Assembly: GCA_017644005.1 (NCBI GenBank)
Contig: JAEPMJ010000001.1
Location: 744,001-808,000 of the forward strand
DNA from: Rhizobiaceae bacterium
Lineage (GTDB): Bacteria; Pseudomonadota; Alphaproteobacteria; Rhizobiales; Rhizobiaceae
DNA: 64,000 nt
Direction: 5' to 3'
Positions 43,440-52,694 of this stretch are shown here, one piece after another. The position numbers were made by a program, and so were the translations under genes. The notes below the pieces were generated by a model that saw only the letters and a list, made by a program, of their open reading frames with translations, did no database searches and had not been told where the DNA came from. Every line of letters starts with the position of its first letter. Position 1 is the stretch's first letter.

Positions 43440-44288
43440 CTATTCCGGATCGGCGATGACATCCTGGCGCTGGGAACCGAGCCCCTCGATACCCAGCTCG
43501 ACTACGTCTCCTGGCTTGAGATAGCGCGGCGGATTCTGGCCCATGCCTACGCCGGGCGGGGTTCCGGTCGAAATCACGTCGCCAGGCTGCAGGCTCATGA
43601 AGCGGCTGAGGTAAGAAACGAGGTGCTTGACGCCATAGACCATGGTGCGGGACGAGCCATCCTGCTTGGTCTCGCCGTTCACCTTCAGCCACATCGACAG
43701 GTTCTGCGGATCCTCAACCTCGTCGCGCGTCACCAGCCAGGGCCCGATCTGGCCAAAATTGTCGCATGACTTGCCTTTGGTCCACTGCCCGGCATGCTCG
43801 ATCTGGAATGCGCGCTCCGAAACGTCGTTGGTCACGGCATAGCCGGCCACGTGATCGAGCGCGTCGTCTTCGGAAACGTATTTCGCACGCTTGCCGATGA
43901 TGACAGCGAGCTCGACTTCCCAATCAGTCTTCTCGCTGCCGCGCGGAATGATGATCGGATCGTTCGGGCCGCAGATCGCGCTCGTTGCCTTCATGAAGAC
44001 GACGGGTTCGGGTGGAACGTCCATACCGCTTTCGGCGGCGTGATCGGCGTAGTTCAGACCAATGCAGATGACCTTGCCGGTTCCGGCCACGCATGGACCG
44101 AGACGTACGCCGGCCGGCGCCAGCGGCAGGGAAGCCGGGTCGATCGATGCAAGCTTCGCCAGACCTTCGGGCGAGATCGTATCGCCACCGATATCCGGTA
44201 CAATGCCCGACAGATCGCGAATTGCGCCATCGGCATCCACCATACCGGGCTTCTCCGCGCCCTTTTCCCCAAAACGTACTAATTTCAC
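43440..44288 (-). CDS. fumarylacetoacetate hydrolase-family protein (2,4-diketo-3-deoxy-aldonate hydrolase-like)
   Basis: 282 residues. GLNYADHA (77-84), the metal ligands Glu124 and Glu126 in DWEVEL, and STGTPPGVGMG near the C terminus identify the FAH fold. In non-phosphorylative L-fucose and L-rhamnose routes such an enzyme splits 2,4-diketo-3-deoxy acids to pyruvate and lactate. The SDR just upstream would make that substrate. The start is GTG at 44288, six bases after AAGGAG; an ATG two bases upstream meets a stop at once. A reading back to 44750 is a shadow of the SDR gene. Confidence 0.9.
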   Translation of the reverse strand: MKLVRFGEKGAEKPGMVDADGAIRDLSGIVPDIGGDTISPEGLAKLASIDPASLPLAPAGVRLGPCVAGTGKVICIGLNYADHAAESGMDVPPEPVVFMKATSAICGPNDPIIIPRGSEKTDWEVELAVIIGKRAKYVSEDDALDHVAGYAVTNDVSERAFQIEHAGQWTKGKSCDNFGQIGPWLVTRDEVEDPQNLSMWLKVNGETKQDGSSRTMVYGVKHLVSYLSRFMSLQPGDVISTGTPPGVGMGQNPPRYLKPGDVVELGIEGLGSQRQDVIADPE

Positions 44289-44299
44289 ATTCAACTCCT

Positions 44300-45049
<750 letters not shown>

Positions 45050-45093
45050 CTATTGCCTCAATCAAAATCAGTGGCCCTTCGTGAAACGAGGCG

Positions 45094-46377
45094 TCATGTG
45101 CGCGCGCCAAGTAAATAATCGGGCAGCGCCGTCACCAATGGCGGAAAGAAGATCAACAGCAACAGGACGACCAGAAGAGGAGCAAGGAAAGGCACTATGG
45201 CGCGTGCCAGCGTGTTGAAGGAAATACCGGACACCCCAGAAACGACAAACAGGCCGATGCCCATTGGCGGTGTCATCAATCCGATCATCATGTTGAAGAT
45301 GAACACAACCCCGAAATGCACCGGATCGATACCCGCTGCGACCACGGTTGGCGCCAGCGCGGGCACGGCCAGGATCATGATCGCCAAACCTTCGATGAAA
45401 AAGCCCGCGATGAACAGGAACGCGTTGATTATGAGCAGCAAAACCAGCGGGTTTTCGCTCAGCGATGTAAGCCATATCGCCAAGTTTTTCGGTGCTTCAT
45501 GTGCCGCCAGAACCCAGGCGAACACGCTTGCGGTGGCGACAATGAAACAAACCATGGCCGATGTACGAATCGTATCCAGAACGACGCCGTAGAGCTCACG
45601 CAGTCCGATTTCGCGATAGACAAACATCGAAAGAGCTATCGCATAGGCTGAAGCGGCAACCGCGGCCTCGGTCGGCGAGAAAAAGCCGAACACGATACCA
45701 GCGATAATGATCGCTGGCGTGAACAATGGCAGCAGTGCACGCATAAACGCGCCGAATATTGCCTGCGGAGCCGGTCGCTCGTCCTTGGGGTATTTGCGCC
45801 TGCCGGCAAAGAACCCGATCAGGATCATAAGGGCGACTGCAGTCAGAAGGCCCGGCACAATACCCCCAAGAAACATCCTACCGATGGAGACGTCACCCAA
45901 AACACCATAGATCACCATGGGAATGGAGGGCGGGATGAGTGGACCGATGGTTGAGGATGAAACCGTGACAGCGCCCGAGAAACCGTCGTCGTAGCCGGCA
46001 TCGCGCATGGCACGGATTTCCATGTTGCCTAGCCCGCCAGCATCGGCCAGCGCCGATCCAGACATGCCGGAAAATATGATCGAGGCAACCACGTTGACTT
46101 GTGCCAGGCCGCCGCGAAAGTGACCGACCAGAATCCTTGCAAACGCAAATACGCGTTCGGTGACGCCGCCGGAGTTCATCAGGTTGCCGGCGAATATGAA
46201 GAAAGGGACGGCAAGGAGCGGGAAGCTATCGGAGATCGACTTGGTCATCCGCTGTGCAACGGCCACGAGCGGCGTTCCGTCCAGCCATAGCTGCGCCATT
46301 GCCGCGGTACCGAGCGTGAATGCAACGGCCATTCCGAAAAGCAGAAAGGCAACCCAGAACACAAGCATGAGCAGCAT
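45094..46377 (-). CDS. TRAP transporter large permease (DctM family)
   Basis: 427 residues with about twelve membrane segments. The FSGMSGSALADAGGLG and LIPPSIPMVIYG signatures and a late LMTPPMGIGLFVVSG segment are present. It forms the importer with the two preceding genes. It is distinct from the TRAP system at 18229-21077. Confidence 0.95.
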   Translation of the reverse strand: MLLMLVFWVAFLLFGMAVAFTLGTAAMAQLWLDGTPLVAVAQRMTKSISDSFPLLAVPFFIFAGNLMNSGGVTERVFAFARILVGHFRGGLAQVNVVASIIFSGMSGSALADAGGLGNMEIRAMRDAGYDDGFSGAVTVSSSTIGPLIPPSIPMVIYGVLGDVSIGRMFLGGIVPGLLTAVALMILIGFFAGRRKYPKDERPAPQAIFGAFMRALLPLFTPAIIIAGIVFGFFSPTEAAVAASAYAIALSMFVYREIGLRELYGVVLDTIRTSAMVCFIVATASVFAWVLAAHEAPKNLAIWLTSLSENPLVLLLIINAFLFIAGFFIEGLAIMILAVPALAPTVVAAGIDPVHFGVVFIFNMMIGLMTPPMGIGLFVVSGVSGISFNTLARAIVPFLAPLLVVLLLLIFFPPLVTALPDYLLGART

Positions 46378-46389
46378 TGCTTCAATCCT

Positions 46390-46872
46390 CTAAAGAAGCG
46401 AGCTTTCGCGGGTCTCAGGAAGACCGTTTCGAGACACGTCAACCACGTTTGCCGCGCTTCTCACAGCCATCAGTGCACAAGCCACTGGCACCGCCGCATA
46501 TTCCCAAGCAGAACTGATCCCCATTGCGATTGTCGGCAATTTGCGCACCTTCCATGCCAGGTCGAAACCAAGCCAGGCGACGGTGACCACAAATAGGAGG
46601 ATGCAGAGCTGCATGGCCACATAAGCGGCTAAACGCACTCGGCGCGGAAACATGTCGATGAAGAAAGTGATCGCTATGTGGTTGTTGCCTCGAAACAGAT
46701 AGGCCGCGCCGAGAAACACGATCCAAAGGAACAAAAAACGCGCGAGTTCTTCCGTCCAGGCCAATGGATAGGGAAGCAGATAACGACTGAGAACCTGCGC
46801 AATCAGCACGCAGAATGCGGCAAGAAAAAGCGTCACCAGCAGCGCTTCTTCCGCATGCCTCAAGAACCGCAT
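46390..46872 (-). CDS. TRAP transporter small permease (DctQ family)
   Basis: 160 residues with four membrane helices and the LAWTEELARFLFLWIVFLGA stretch typical of DctQ. ATG at 46872 is preferred because GGAG lies nine bases upstream; a TTG at 46878 is too close to it. It lies 12 bp before dctM. Confidence 0.92.
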   Translation of the reverse strand: MRFLRHAEEALLVTLFLAAFCVLIAQVLSRYLLPYPLAWTEELARFLFLWIVFLGAAYLFRGNNHIAITFFIDMFPRRVRLAAYVAMQLCILLFVVTVAWLGFDLAWKVRKLPTIAMGISSAWEYAAVPVACALMAVRSAANVVDVSRNGLPETRESSLL

Positions 46873-46899
46873 CACCAACTACTCCAGTTCATAAGAGCG

Positions 46900-46927
46900 A
46901 CCGCGGGCGAAATGATCCGCCCGCGGT
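46900..46927 (-). other. stem-loop between dctP and dctQ of the second TRAP system
   Basis: ACCGCGGGCG (46900-46909) pairs perfectly with CGCCCGCGGT (46918-46927) across an 8-base loop. No U-run follows in the direction of transcription. Confidence 0.7.
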
Positions 46928-46933
46928 TATTGA

Positions 46934-47899
46934 CTACTCTACGGCCGACATGGCGGCGAAGGTGCCTTCACCCCATTTGCTTTCGAATTCGGCATAGACC
47001 GGTGCCATCGCGGCGGCCATTTCCTCACGATCAGGACGCGAGACCTTCATTCCGGCCTCTTCGAGCTTGCTAACGAGGGCCGCTTCGATCTCAACGACAT
47101 TCTGGTTGTATGCATCGCCAACGCGGCCGAAGACTTCGGTTATGACCCGCTGATCTTCTTCCGAGACCGTGTTCCAGACCTGATCCGAAACGATGGGAGC
47201 AACGAACTGTACCAGATGGCCGGTCAGCGCGAGATGCTCCTGGACTTCATAGAACTTGGCGGCGTCGATTGTCGGGAGAGGATTTTCCTGTCCATCAACC
47301 ACGCCTGTCTGCAGCCCCAGATAAAGTTCGGAAAAGGCCATCGGTGCAGGGGTTGCGCCGAGCGCCTTCATGAAGGACAGGCTCAGGGCGATTTCGGGAA
47401 CGCGCACTTTCAGGCCCGCCATGTCGGCCAAAGCGTTGACCGGGCCGCGACTGTTGGTGAGGTGCCGCGTGCCGTAATACCAGATATCGAGAACGCGATA
47501 GCCGTGTTCGGCACGCAGCTCCTCGAAGATTTGCCTGCCGGTGTCGCTGTTGGCCATGCGCTCCAGATGCGCGAAGTCCCTCGCCAGGAACGGCGCTTCC
47601 AGAACACCGAGACGGGCATTCCACTGGCTCAGAATGCCCGCACCATCAAATGCCATGTGGTGTGTGCCGACCGTCATGCCTGTCAGAACTTCCTTGGCAC
47701 CGCCAATCTGGGCTGCCGGAAACACCCTGATGTCGACGCGCCCTTCGGTTTTTTCCCTGATCTCGGCGGCCGCCTCCTCCAGGGCCAGGTTGCCCGGATG
47801 CGTTGGCGGCAACACATGGCCCAGCCGCCATTCCGCGGCATTCGCCGCGGTTGCCGCAAAAGCGAGCGACATCGTGATCACCTTGAGCATAGATTTCAT
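46934..47899 (-). CDS. TRAP transporter substrate-binding protein (DctP family)
   Basis: 321 residues. Sec signal peptide of about 21 residues (hydrophobic MLKVITMSLAFAATAANA), then the DctP fold with GLKVRVPEIALSLSFMKALGA and FSELYLGLQTGVVDGQENP. A strong AGGAGGTG lies eight bases before the ATG. DctP proteins of this type carry sugar acids or other monocarboxylates, in line with the dehydratases encoded upstream. Confidence 0.94.
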   Translation of the reverse strand: MKSMLKVITMSLAFAATAANAAEWRLGHVLPPTHPGNLALEEAAAEIREKTEGRVDIRVFPAAQIGGAKEVLTGMTVGTHHMAFDGAGILSQWNARLGVLEAPFLARDFAHLERMANSDTGRQIFEELRAEHGYRVLDIWYYGTRHLTNSRGPVNALADMAGLKVRVPEIALSLSFMKALGATPAPMAFSELYLGLQTGVVDGQENPLPTIDAAKFYEVQEHLALTGHLVQFVAPIVSDQVWNTVSEEDQRVITEVFGRVGDAYNQNVVEIEAALVSKLEEAGMKVSRPDREEMAAAMAPVYAEFESKWGEGTFAAMSAVE

Positions 47900-47959
47900 C
47901 GGTCTTTCACCTCCTGGAGTATTTCAAATGCCGTGCGGCAAAGCCGTCGCGCGGTTGTT

Positions 47960-49153
47960 TCAGACCGGCAGGCATGCCGGGCCGATCGGTTCGAACGATT
48001 TATAGGTAAGGATGAACTCGGCATGGCCGAGCGCTTCAGACTTTGTCGCCTCGCCTGCGCCGACGCGCAGCGCAAGGTCATGAATTTCATCGCCGATTTC
48101 TTCCAATGTCGCATGGCCGGTGATGATCCGACCCGCATTGACATCCATGTCGGCGGCGAGCCGCTCATACATCTGCGGATTGGCAGCGACCTTGATGACC
48201 GGGGCAATAGCGGACCCGACAACCGAGCCGCGACCCGTGACGAATAGGGTCAAATGCGCCCCGGACGCCATCATCTCGACAATCTCGGCATTGTCGGAGA
48301 TGTTGGGGAAGCCGAACCGCACCTCGCCGTCGGGCACGACGTCCATGAGATAGAGTCCGCCACGCGGTGGAATGTCGCCAGGTTTGATCAGGCCCGAAAT
48401 CCGCGAGTTGCCAGATTTCGCATAGGCGCCCATCGATTTTTCTTCGATCGTGGTCAGCCCGCCGTCGGCGTTGCCTGCCGCGAAGCTGCCGAAACCGAGC
48501 GTTGCATAATAGCGCGCAGCCTTGGCAACCGATGCGCGAAGTTCGTCTGCCAGTTCGGGCGTTTCCGCCCGAGCGGCCATGATTTCCTCGCAGCCGATCA
48601 ACTCGCCGGTTTCCTCGAAAATGCAGGCCGCCCCCTCCGACACGAAGCGGTCGAACGCACGCCCCACTGCCGGATTGCCGGAAATGCCACTGGTCCCGTC
48701 TGAGCCGCCACACACGGTGCCGATCACCAGTTCTGACACTTCCATCGGCACACGGGCGGAGCCGTCGAGTTCAGCCAGCGTTTCGCTGATCCACTGCTGC
48801 CCGCGCGCTATCGTAGCAGCAGTACCGCCATCGCGCTGGATAACCAGCGTCTCGACCGGGCGGCCGGATTCGCGGATGACCCGCTCCAGCTGGTAGCGGT
48901 TGAAACTCTCACAGCCGAGCGAAACCAGAAGTACCGCGCCAACATTGGGGTGAGTGCACAAGCGTTCCATCATCGCCTGAGCGTAGGTGTTCGGGAAGCA
49001 GCCGGGAAAGCCGATCACATGGGCGCTTTGGCGCTGTGGCCAGGCGATCTCGCGCGCGACGTGGTGGGCGCATTCCACGAGATAAGCGACGGCGACCACG
49101 TTACGAATGCCCTTGCGACCGTCGGCGCGGGGATAGCCGGTGAGCGCGCTCAT
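47960..49153 (-). CDS. UxaA-family dehydratase, large (C-terminal) subunit
   Basis: 397 residues corresponding to the catalytic part of altronate/galactarate dehydratases and of SuyB. Conserved features include DGRKGIRN (11-18), LGCE with a cysteine, VCGGSDGTSGISGNP and the C-terminal GHATLEEIGDEIHDLAL. Iron-dependent dehydration of a sugar acid is the family reaction; sulfolactate cleavage by SuyAB is the known exception. It overlaps the small-subunit gene by 4 bp (ATGA). In some L-fucose pathways the fuconate dehydratase is of this family. Confidence 0.9.
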   Translation of the reverse strand: MSALTGYPRADGRKGIRNVVAVAYLVECAHHVAREIAWPQRQSAHVIGFPGCFPNTYAQAMMERLCTHPNVGAVLLVSLGCESFNRYQLERVIRESGRPVETLVIQRDGGTAATIARGQQWISETLAELDGSARVPMEVSELVIGTVCGGSDGTSGISGNPAVGRAFDRFVSEGAACIFEETGELIGCEEIMAARAETPELADELRASVAKAARYYATLGFGSFAAGNADGGLTTIEEKSMGAYAKSGNSRISGLIKPGDIPPRGGLYLMDVVPDGEVRFGFPNISDNAEIVEMMASGAHLTLFVTGRGSVVGSAIAPVIKVAANPQMYERLAADMDVNAGRIITGHATLEEIGDEIHDLALRVGAGEATKSEALGHAEFILTYKSFEPIGPACLPV

Positions 49154-49482
49154 GTGTTCGTTCCTTCAACGACGCCATTCGCCACGCGCGCCTCGTCCAG
49201 CGAATGGGTCTGCGTGTAATCGCTTTTCAGATTGGTGAGATGGACATGTTCGCCCACCGCTATTGCACGCGTCGCCGATCCGATGGGCGCGCCGTATTTC
49301 AACACCTTCTCTCCGGTGCTGATTGGGCGACGGGCGAGCTTGTGCCCCATCCCGATGCGCGCCGCCGGCCTGATGGCGGTGCCCTCGACAACCACAGTTT
49401 CACCCGCGTCGACGGCAGCCCGCAGCACGAAGACGTTGTCATCGGGATGCAGTAACAGCAGCCGCCTGTCCGTTTCGGTCAT
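49150..49482 (-). CDS. UxaA-family dehydratase, small SAF-domain subunit
   Basis: 110 residues: a SAF domain equal to the N-terminal region of full-length UxaA (DNVFVLRAAVDAGETV to HVHLTNLKSDY). It partners the 397-residue subunit encoded immediately downstream. The split form is also that of sulfolactate sulfo-lyase SuyA/SuyB, but the sugar-pathway neighbours favour a hydroxyacid dehydratase. Confidence 0.9.
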   Translation of the reverse strand: MTETDRRLLLLHPDDNVFVLRAAVDAGETVVVEGTAIRPAARIGMGHKLARRPISTGEKVLKYGAPIGSATRAIAVGEHVHLTNLKSDYTQTHSLDEARVANGVVEGTNT

Positions 49483-49485
49483 GGC

Positions 49486-50598
49486 CTAGAGCTCCGCTAT
49501 CGTCGCGTTGTCGATCAGGTTCCAGTCCAGATCGATGCCAAGACCCGCTTCAACCGGCATGCGCGCAACGCCATCGGCGATGGGCAGCGGCTCCTCGAGT
49601 CCAAAGGCGAATGTCTCAGTCGGCCACAGCAACTCCAGGTAGGACGAATTGCCGATTGCACCGTTCAGATGCAGGTTCACCAACTCCAGCGGGTGAAAAA
49701 TCGTCGTGTGCAACTCGCAGTTCATATGGAACGCCGAAGCGAGTCCGGCAGTCTTCAACGTACCGGTCACACCGCCGGTCCAGGACGGGTCGGCGCGCAC
49801 CGCATCCACAACACGCGAGGCCACGCATTCGGCCACCGAATAGGGGTGTTTGGGCAGCACCTCCGTGCCCACCACGGGAATGTCGAGCACCCGGGTCAGC
49901 TCGCGCAGGGCACCGAAAGCCTCGTCCGGCAGTGGCTCTTCCAGCCAGCGGTAGTCCAGCTTCTCGAGTTCGCGACCCAGCTGCACCGCTTCTTCCAGCG
50001 TATAGGGCGCCACCGGATCCGACATAAGTGTGAAATCCGCTCCCACGGAGTCGCGAATTGCGCGGTGAATCTCGATGTCCTCGCCGAGCGACCGACCGGG
50101 CGGATGAACCTTGTAGGCCTTCATGCCCGCCGCCTTCACCGCACAGGCCTCCTTCGCATAGGCATCCGCGTCAGCGAGTACCATCGAGGAGACGTAGACC
50201 GGCACCTCATCGCGGGCGCCGCCAGCGTAGCGCCACAAGGGCTGGCCGGCTGCCTCCGCGGCAAGAACCCACAGGCAGCAGTCGACCGGCCCATAGCTGT
50301 AAATCGGCAGGTGGTGCCACCAGCGGTCCGATACACGCCAGTCGAGCCAGGCCGCCTCCCTGTCCAGAGCATTGCGACCCACAAAGAACGGACGCAACGA
50401 CGCGGCAGCGAGGTGGCCGGCACCGAGCGCCGAACGCCCGGCAAAACCGAACATCGACGCGGACCTGCCGCACTCGGTGCGCAGCGTGTAGACCAGAAAT
50501 TCGAGCGCGTCCTGCGACAGCCCATCGCGCATGGCAGCACCGGGAACCGACGCCCCCCCGTGCCTGCAAGCGCGAATATCCAGACTGGCAATGCGCAT
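49486..50598 (-). CDS. enolase-superfamily dehydratase with KxH in place of KxK
   Basis: 370 residues of mandelate-racemase-like layout: capping domain, then barrel with metal ligands Asp194 (MSDPV), Glu220/221 (LEEPLP) and Glu246 (GTEVLP), and Asp270 and His297 as the dyad. The usual Lys-x-Lys on strand 2 reads Lys163-Val-His165. Members abstract a proton next to a carboxylate and usually dehydrate sugar acids. ATG at 50598 lies 2 bp after the RraA-like gene; the longer frame back to 51012 is inside that gene. Confidence 0.9.
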   Translation of the reverse strand: MRIASLDIRACRHGGASVPGAAMRDGLSQDALEFLVYTLRTECGRSASMFGFAGRSALGAGHLAAASLRPFFVGRNALDREAAWLDWRVSDRWWHHLPIYSYGPVDCCLWVLAAEAAGQPLWRYAGGARDEVPVYVSSMVLADADAYAKEACAVKAAGMKAYKVHPPGRSLGEDIEIHRAIRDSVGADFTLMSDPVAPYTLEEAVQLGRELEKLDYRWLEEPLPDEAFGALRELTRVLDIPVVGTEVLPKHPYSVAECVASRVVDAVRADPSWTGGVTGTLKTAGLASAFHMNCELHTTIFHPLELVNLHLNGAIGNSSYLELLWPTETFAFGLEEPLPIADGVARMPVEAGLGIDLDWNLIDNATIAEL

Positions 50599-50600
50599 GA

Positions 50601-51251
50601 TCAGAACTTGCCGAATTCGAGATAGGCGTCCTGCGGATCGGCTCCGTCCAGAATCGCCTTGCGCACCTTGCTTTCCGTGCGCATCGCGGCCACGGACTTC
50701 TCCAGCACCTCGTCGACCAATTCGGCAGGAATGCAGACCATTCCATCGCGGTCGCCATGCAGCCAGTCGCCAGGGCGCACCAGCACCTCGCCGATCATGA
50801 TCTCCACATCCGTGCCTGTCGGCAGCCAGAAACCGACGACGTCGCGCGGCGTGTGATGTGTGCGCCAGCAGGGAAACTTCAGGTCGAGAATGAAATTGGC
50901 GTCCCGCAATGCACCGTCGATCACGCAGCCAAGAACGCCCTTCCGGTGGAGCGTCTCCGCGGACAGTTCGCCCATTTGCGCGATGGCGCGGGTGTGCGGC
51001 TGGGCAGTCCATATGTGACCCGGTCTGGCCTTGGACAAAAGGCCCGTCCAGGCCAGCAAGGTCTCATGCGCGCCGGCCGTCTCGTCGACGCGGCCCTCTA
51101 CCGTCCACGCCGGTCCGCACAAGGTCATTTCCGGCTGCAACGGTGTGATGCGCGGCGGCAGTGTGAAGTTCCGCCTGCCCAACGCGCGCAAGACATCGTG
51201 GACGACGCCCGTGTAGCAGGCGCGCAGTTTTTCGACACGCAGGTCAGTCAT
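50601..51251 (-). CDS. RraA-like aldolase/decarboxylase family protein
   Basis: 216 residues. The GELSAETLHRKGVLGCVIDGALRD region and GDRDGMVCIP near the C terminus match the RraA/HMG aldolase family, whose metal-dependent members cleave 4-hydroxy-2-oxo acids or decarboxylate oxaloacetate. In a sugar-acid operon an aldolase role is more likely than RNase E control. A GGAGGT site lies in front of the ATG. Its start overlaps the mutarotase gene by 8 bp. Confidence 0.88.
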   Translation of the reverse strand: MTDLRVEKLRACYTGVVHDVLRALGRRNFTLPPRITPLQPEMTLCGPAWTVEGRVDETAGAHETLLAWTGLLSKARPGHIWTAQPHTRAIAQMGELSAETLHRKGVLGCVIDGALRDANFILDLKFPCWRTHHTPRDVVGFWLPTGTDVEIMIGEVLVRPGDWLHGDRDGMVCIPAELVDEVLEKSVAAMRTESKVRKAILDGADPQDAYLEFGKF

Positions 51252-51573
51252 GGTGAAATACCTCCTCCATCATGACCCACCACTCGCCCGACTTGCGGCT
51301 CTCCAGCGGCGCCTGGCAGGGCATGCAGACATCCCACCACTTCTGCGTCAGAGGATCGGCCGCCATCCTGGCGGCGTCCGCCTCGAAATCCGATCCGGTA
51401 TATTCCCAATAGCCGAAGAGCAGGTTCTCGGGCTCTTTCAGGAAAATCGAGTAGTTGGTGATGTTGCAGGCCGAGATCATCTCCAGAATGCCCGGCCAGG
51501 CATTCGCGTGGAGTTGCTTGTATTCGGCTACCTTTCCGGCGTTAAGGCCGATCACCATACCCATACGCTGCAT
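51244..51573 (-). CDS. L-rhamnose mutarotase-like protein (RhaM/YiiL family)
   Basis: 109 residues, the family length. A His in LHANAWPGI, the TNYSIFL strand, FGYWEYTG and the C-terminal WWVMMEEVFH match RhaM. It equilibrates anomers of a 6-deoxyhexose such as L-rhamnose or L-fucose in the cytoplasm. It is the best sequence clue that the operon handles a 6-deoxysugar. ATG at 51573 follows a GGGGGG stretch. Confidence 0.9.
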   Translation of the reverse strand: MQRMGMVIGLNAGKVAEYKQLHANAWPGILEMISACNITNYSIFLKEPENLLFGYWEYTGSDFEADAARMAADPLTQKWWDVCMPCQAPLESRKSGEWWVMMEEVFHHD

Positions 51574-51575
51574 GG

Positions 51576-52694
51576 CTATCCCCCCTGCTTGAATGAGTGG
51601 CGCGTGCCGTCCACGGCGCGCGCCTCGATGCGCTGCCAATCCCAATCGATGCCTATGCCCGGCGCCTCGGGCGGAACGGCGGCCCCCTGGCGGATATCGA
51701 GGCGGCTTGCCGTCACGTCGTCGAGTTGGGGGATGTATTCCAGCATCGGCGCGTTGGGCACAGCGCAGACCAGACTGACATGCAGTTCCATCAAGAAGTG
51801 CGGACAGACGGGGACATTGAAGGCCTCGGCCATGTGCGCGATCTTGAGCCAGGGCGTGATGCCTCCGACCCGTGCCACATCGGCCTGCACCACGGAACAG
51901 GCACCCTGCGCAAGATAGTCCTTGAACTGGCTCAGGCTGTACATGCTCTCGCCAACCGCTACCGGCACACGTGATTGCGCCGCAAGGACACGGTGCGCAC
52001 CCACGTCGTCGGCAGGCATCGGTTCCTCGAACCAGTGAATTCCGTAGTCGGCCAGCATGTCGGCACGGCGCAGCGCCTCGGCCAGGCTGAACGCCTGGTT
52101 GGCGTCGACCATGATGCGAAAATCTTCGCCCACCGCCGCCCTTACGGCGGCGAGCCGTGCCCGGTCCTCGGCAATGGACGGCTTGCCGATCTTGATTTTC
52201 GCACCGGCGAAACCGGCATCCTTCATCGCGCGCGCATCAGCGACGAGACTCTCGACCGGCAGATGGAGCCAACCGCCCTCCGTCGTGTATAGCGGCACAC
52301 TTTTCTGCGCACCGCCTGCCATGCGCCACAGGGGCAACTGCGCGCGCCGGCAGCGCAGATCCCAGAGCGCGGTGTCTATGGCGGCCAGAGCCAGTGAGGT
52401 GATCGCGCCGACTGCTGTCGCGTGAGTTGCAAATAGCAGGTCACGCCATATCCCGCCGATCTCCTCGGCTTCGCGGCCGAGAAGGCGCGGCACGAGAGTC
52501 TCCTTCAGGAGGCTGATGATGGCCGGGCCACCAGATCCAATCGTATAGGAATAGCCCGTGCCGGTCTGCCCATCCTCGTCGGTGACACGCACGATCGGCG
52601 TCTCCTGGCTGACGAAGGACTGGATGGCATCGACGCGCTCGACCTTGGGCACGAGGTCTACCATCAGGATCTCGACTGAAACGATGCGCGCCAT
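51576..52694 (-). CDS. enolase-superfamily dehydratase/racemase, mandelate racemase subgroup
   Basis: 372 residues with the full mandelate-racemase set: Lys166-x-Lys168 (AKIKIG), Asp197 (VDANQ), Glu223 (FEEPMP), Glu249 (VGES), Asp272 and His299 (CPHF). Likely reaction is beta-elimination of water from an aldonate (rhamnonate, fuconate or similar). It begins at a base shared with the stop of the ABC ATPase gene (TGATG). It is a paralogue in function of the KxH enzyme encoded at 49486. Confidence 0.92.
   Translation of the reverse strand: MARIVSVEILMVDLVPKVERVDAIQSFVSQETPIVRVTDEDGQTGTGYSYTIGSGGPAIISLLKETLVPRLLGREAEEIGGIWRDLLFATHATAVGAITSLALAAIDTALWDLRCRRAQLPLWRMAGGAQKSVPLYTTEGGWLHLPVESLVADARAMKDAGFAGAKIKIGKPSIAEDRARLAAVRAAVGEDFRIMVDANQAFSLAEALRRADMLADYGIHWFEEPMPADDVGAHRVLAAQSRVPVAVGESMYSLSQFKDYLAQGACSVVQADVARVGGITPWLKIAHMAEAFNVPVCPHFLMELHVSLVCAVPNAPMLEYIPQLDDVTASRLDIRQGAAVPPEAPGIGIDWDWQRIEARAVDGTRHSFKQGG

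Noticed and set aside
47960..49482. SuyA/SuyB sulfolactate sulfo-lyase
   Set aside because: The split layout fits, but no sulfonate genes are near and all neighbours are sugar-acid enzymes; UxaA-type dehydratase is the better call.
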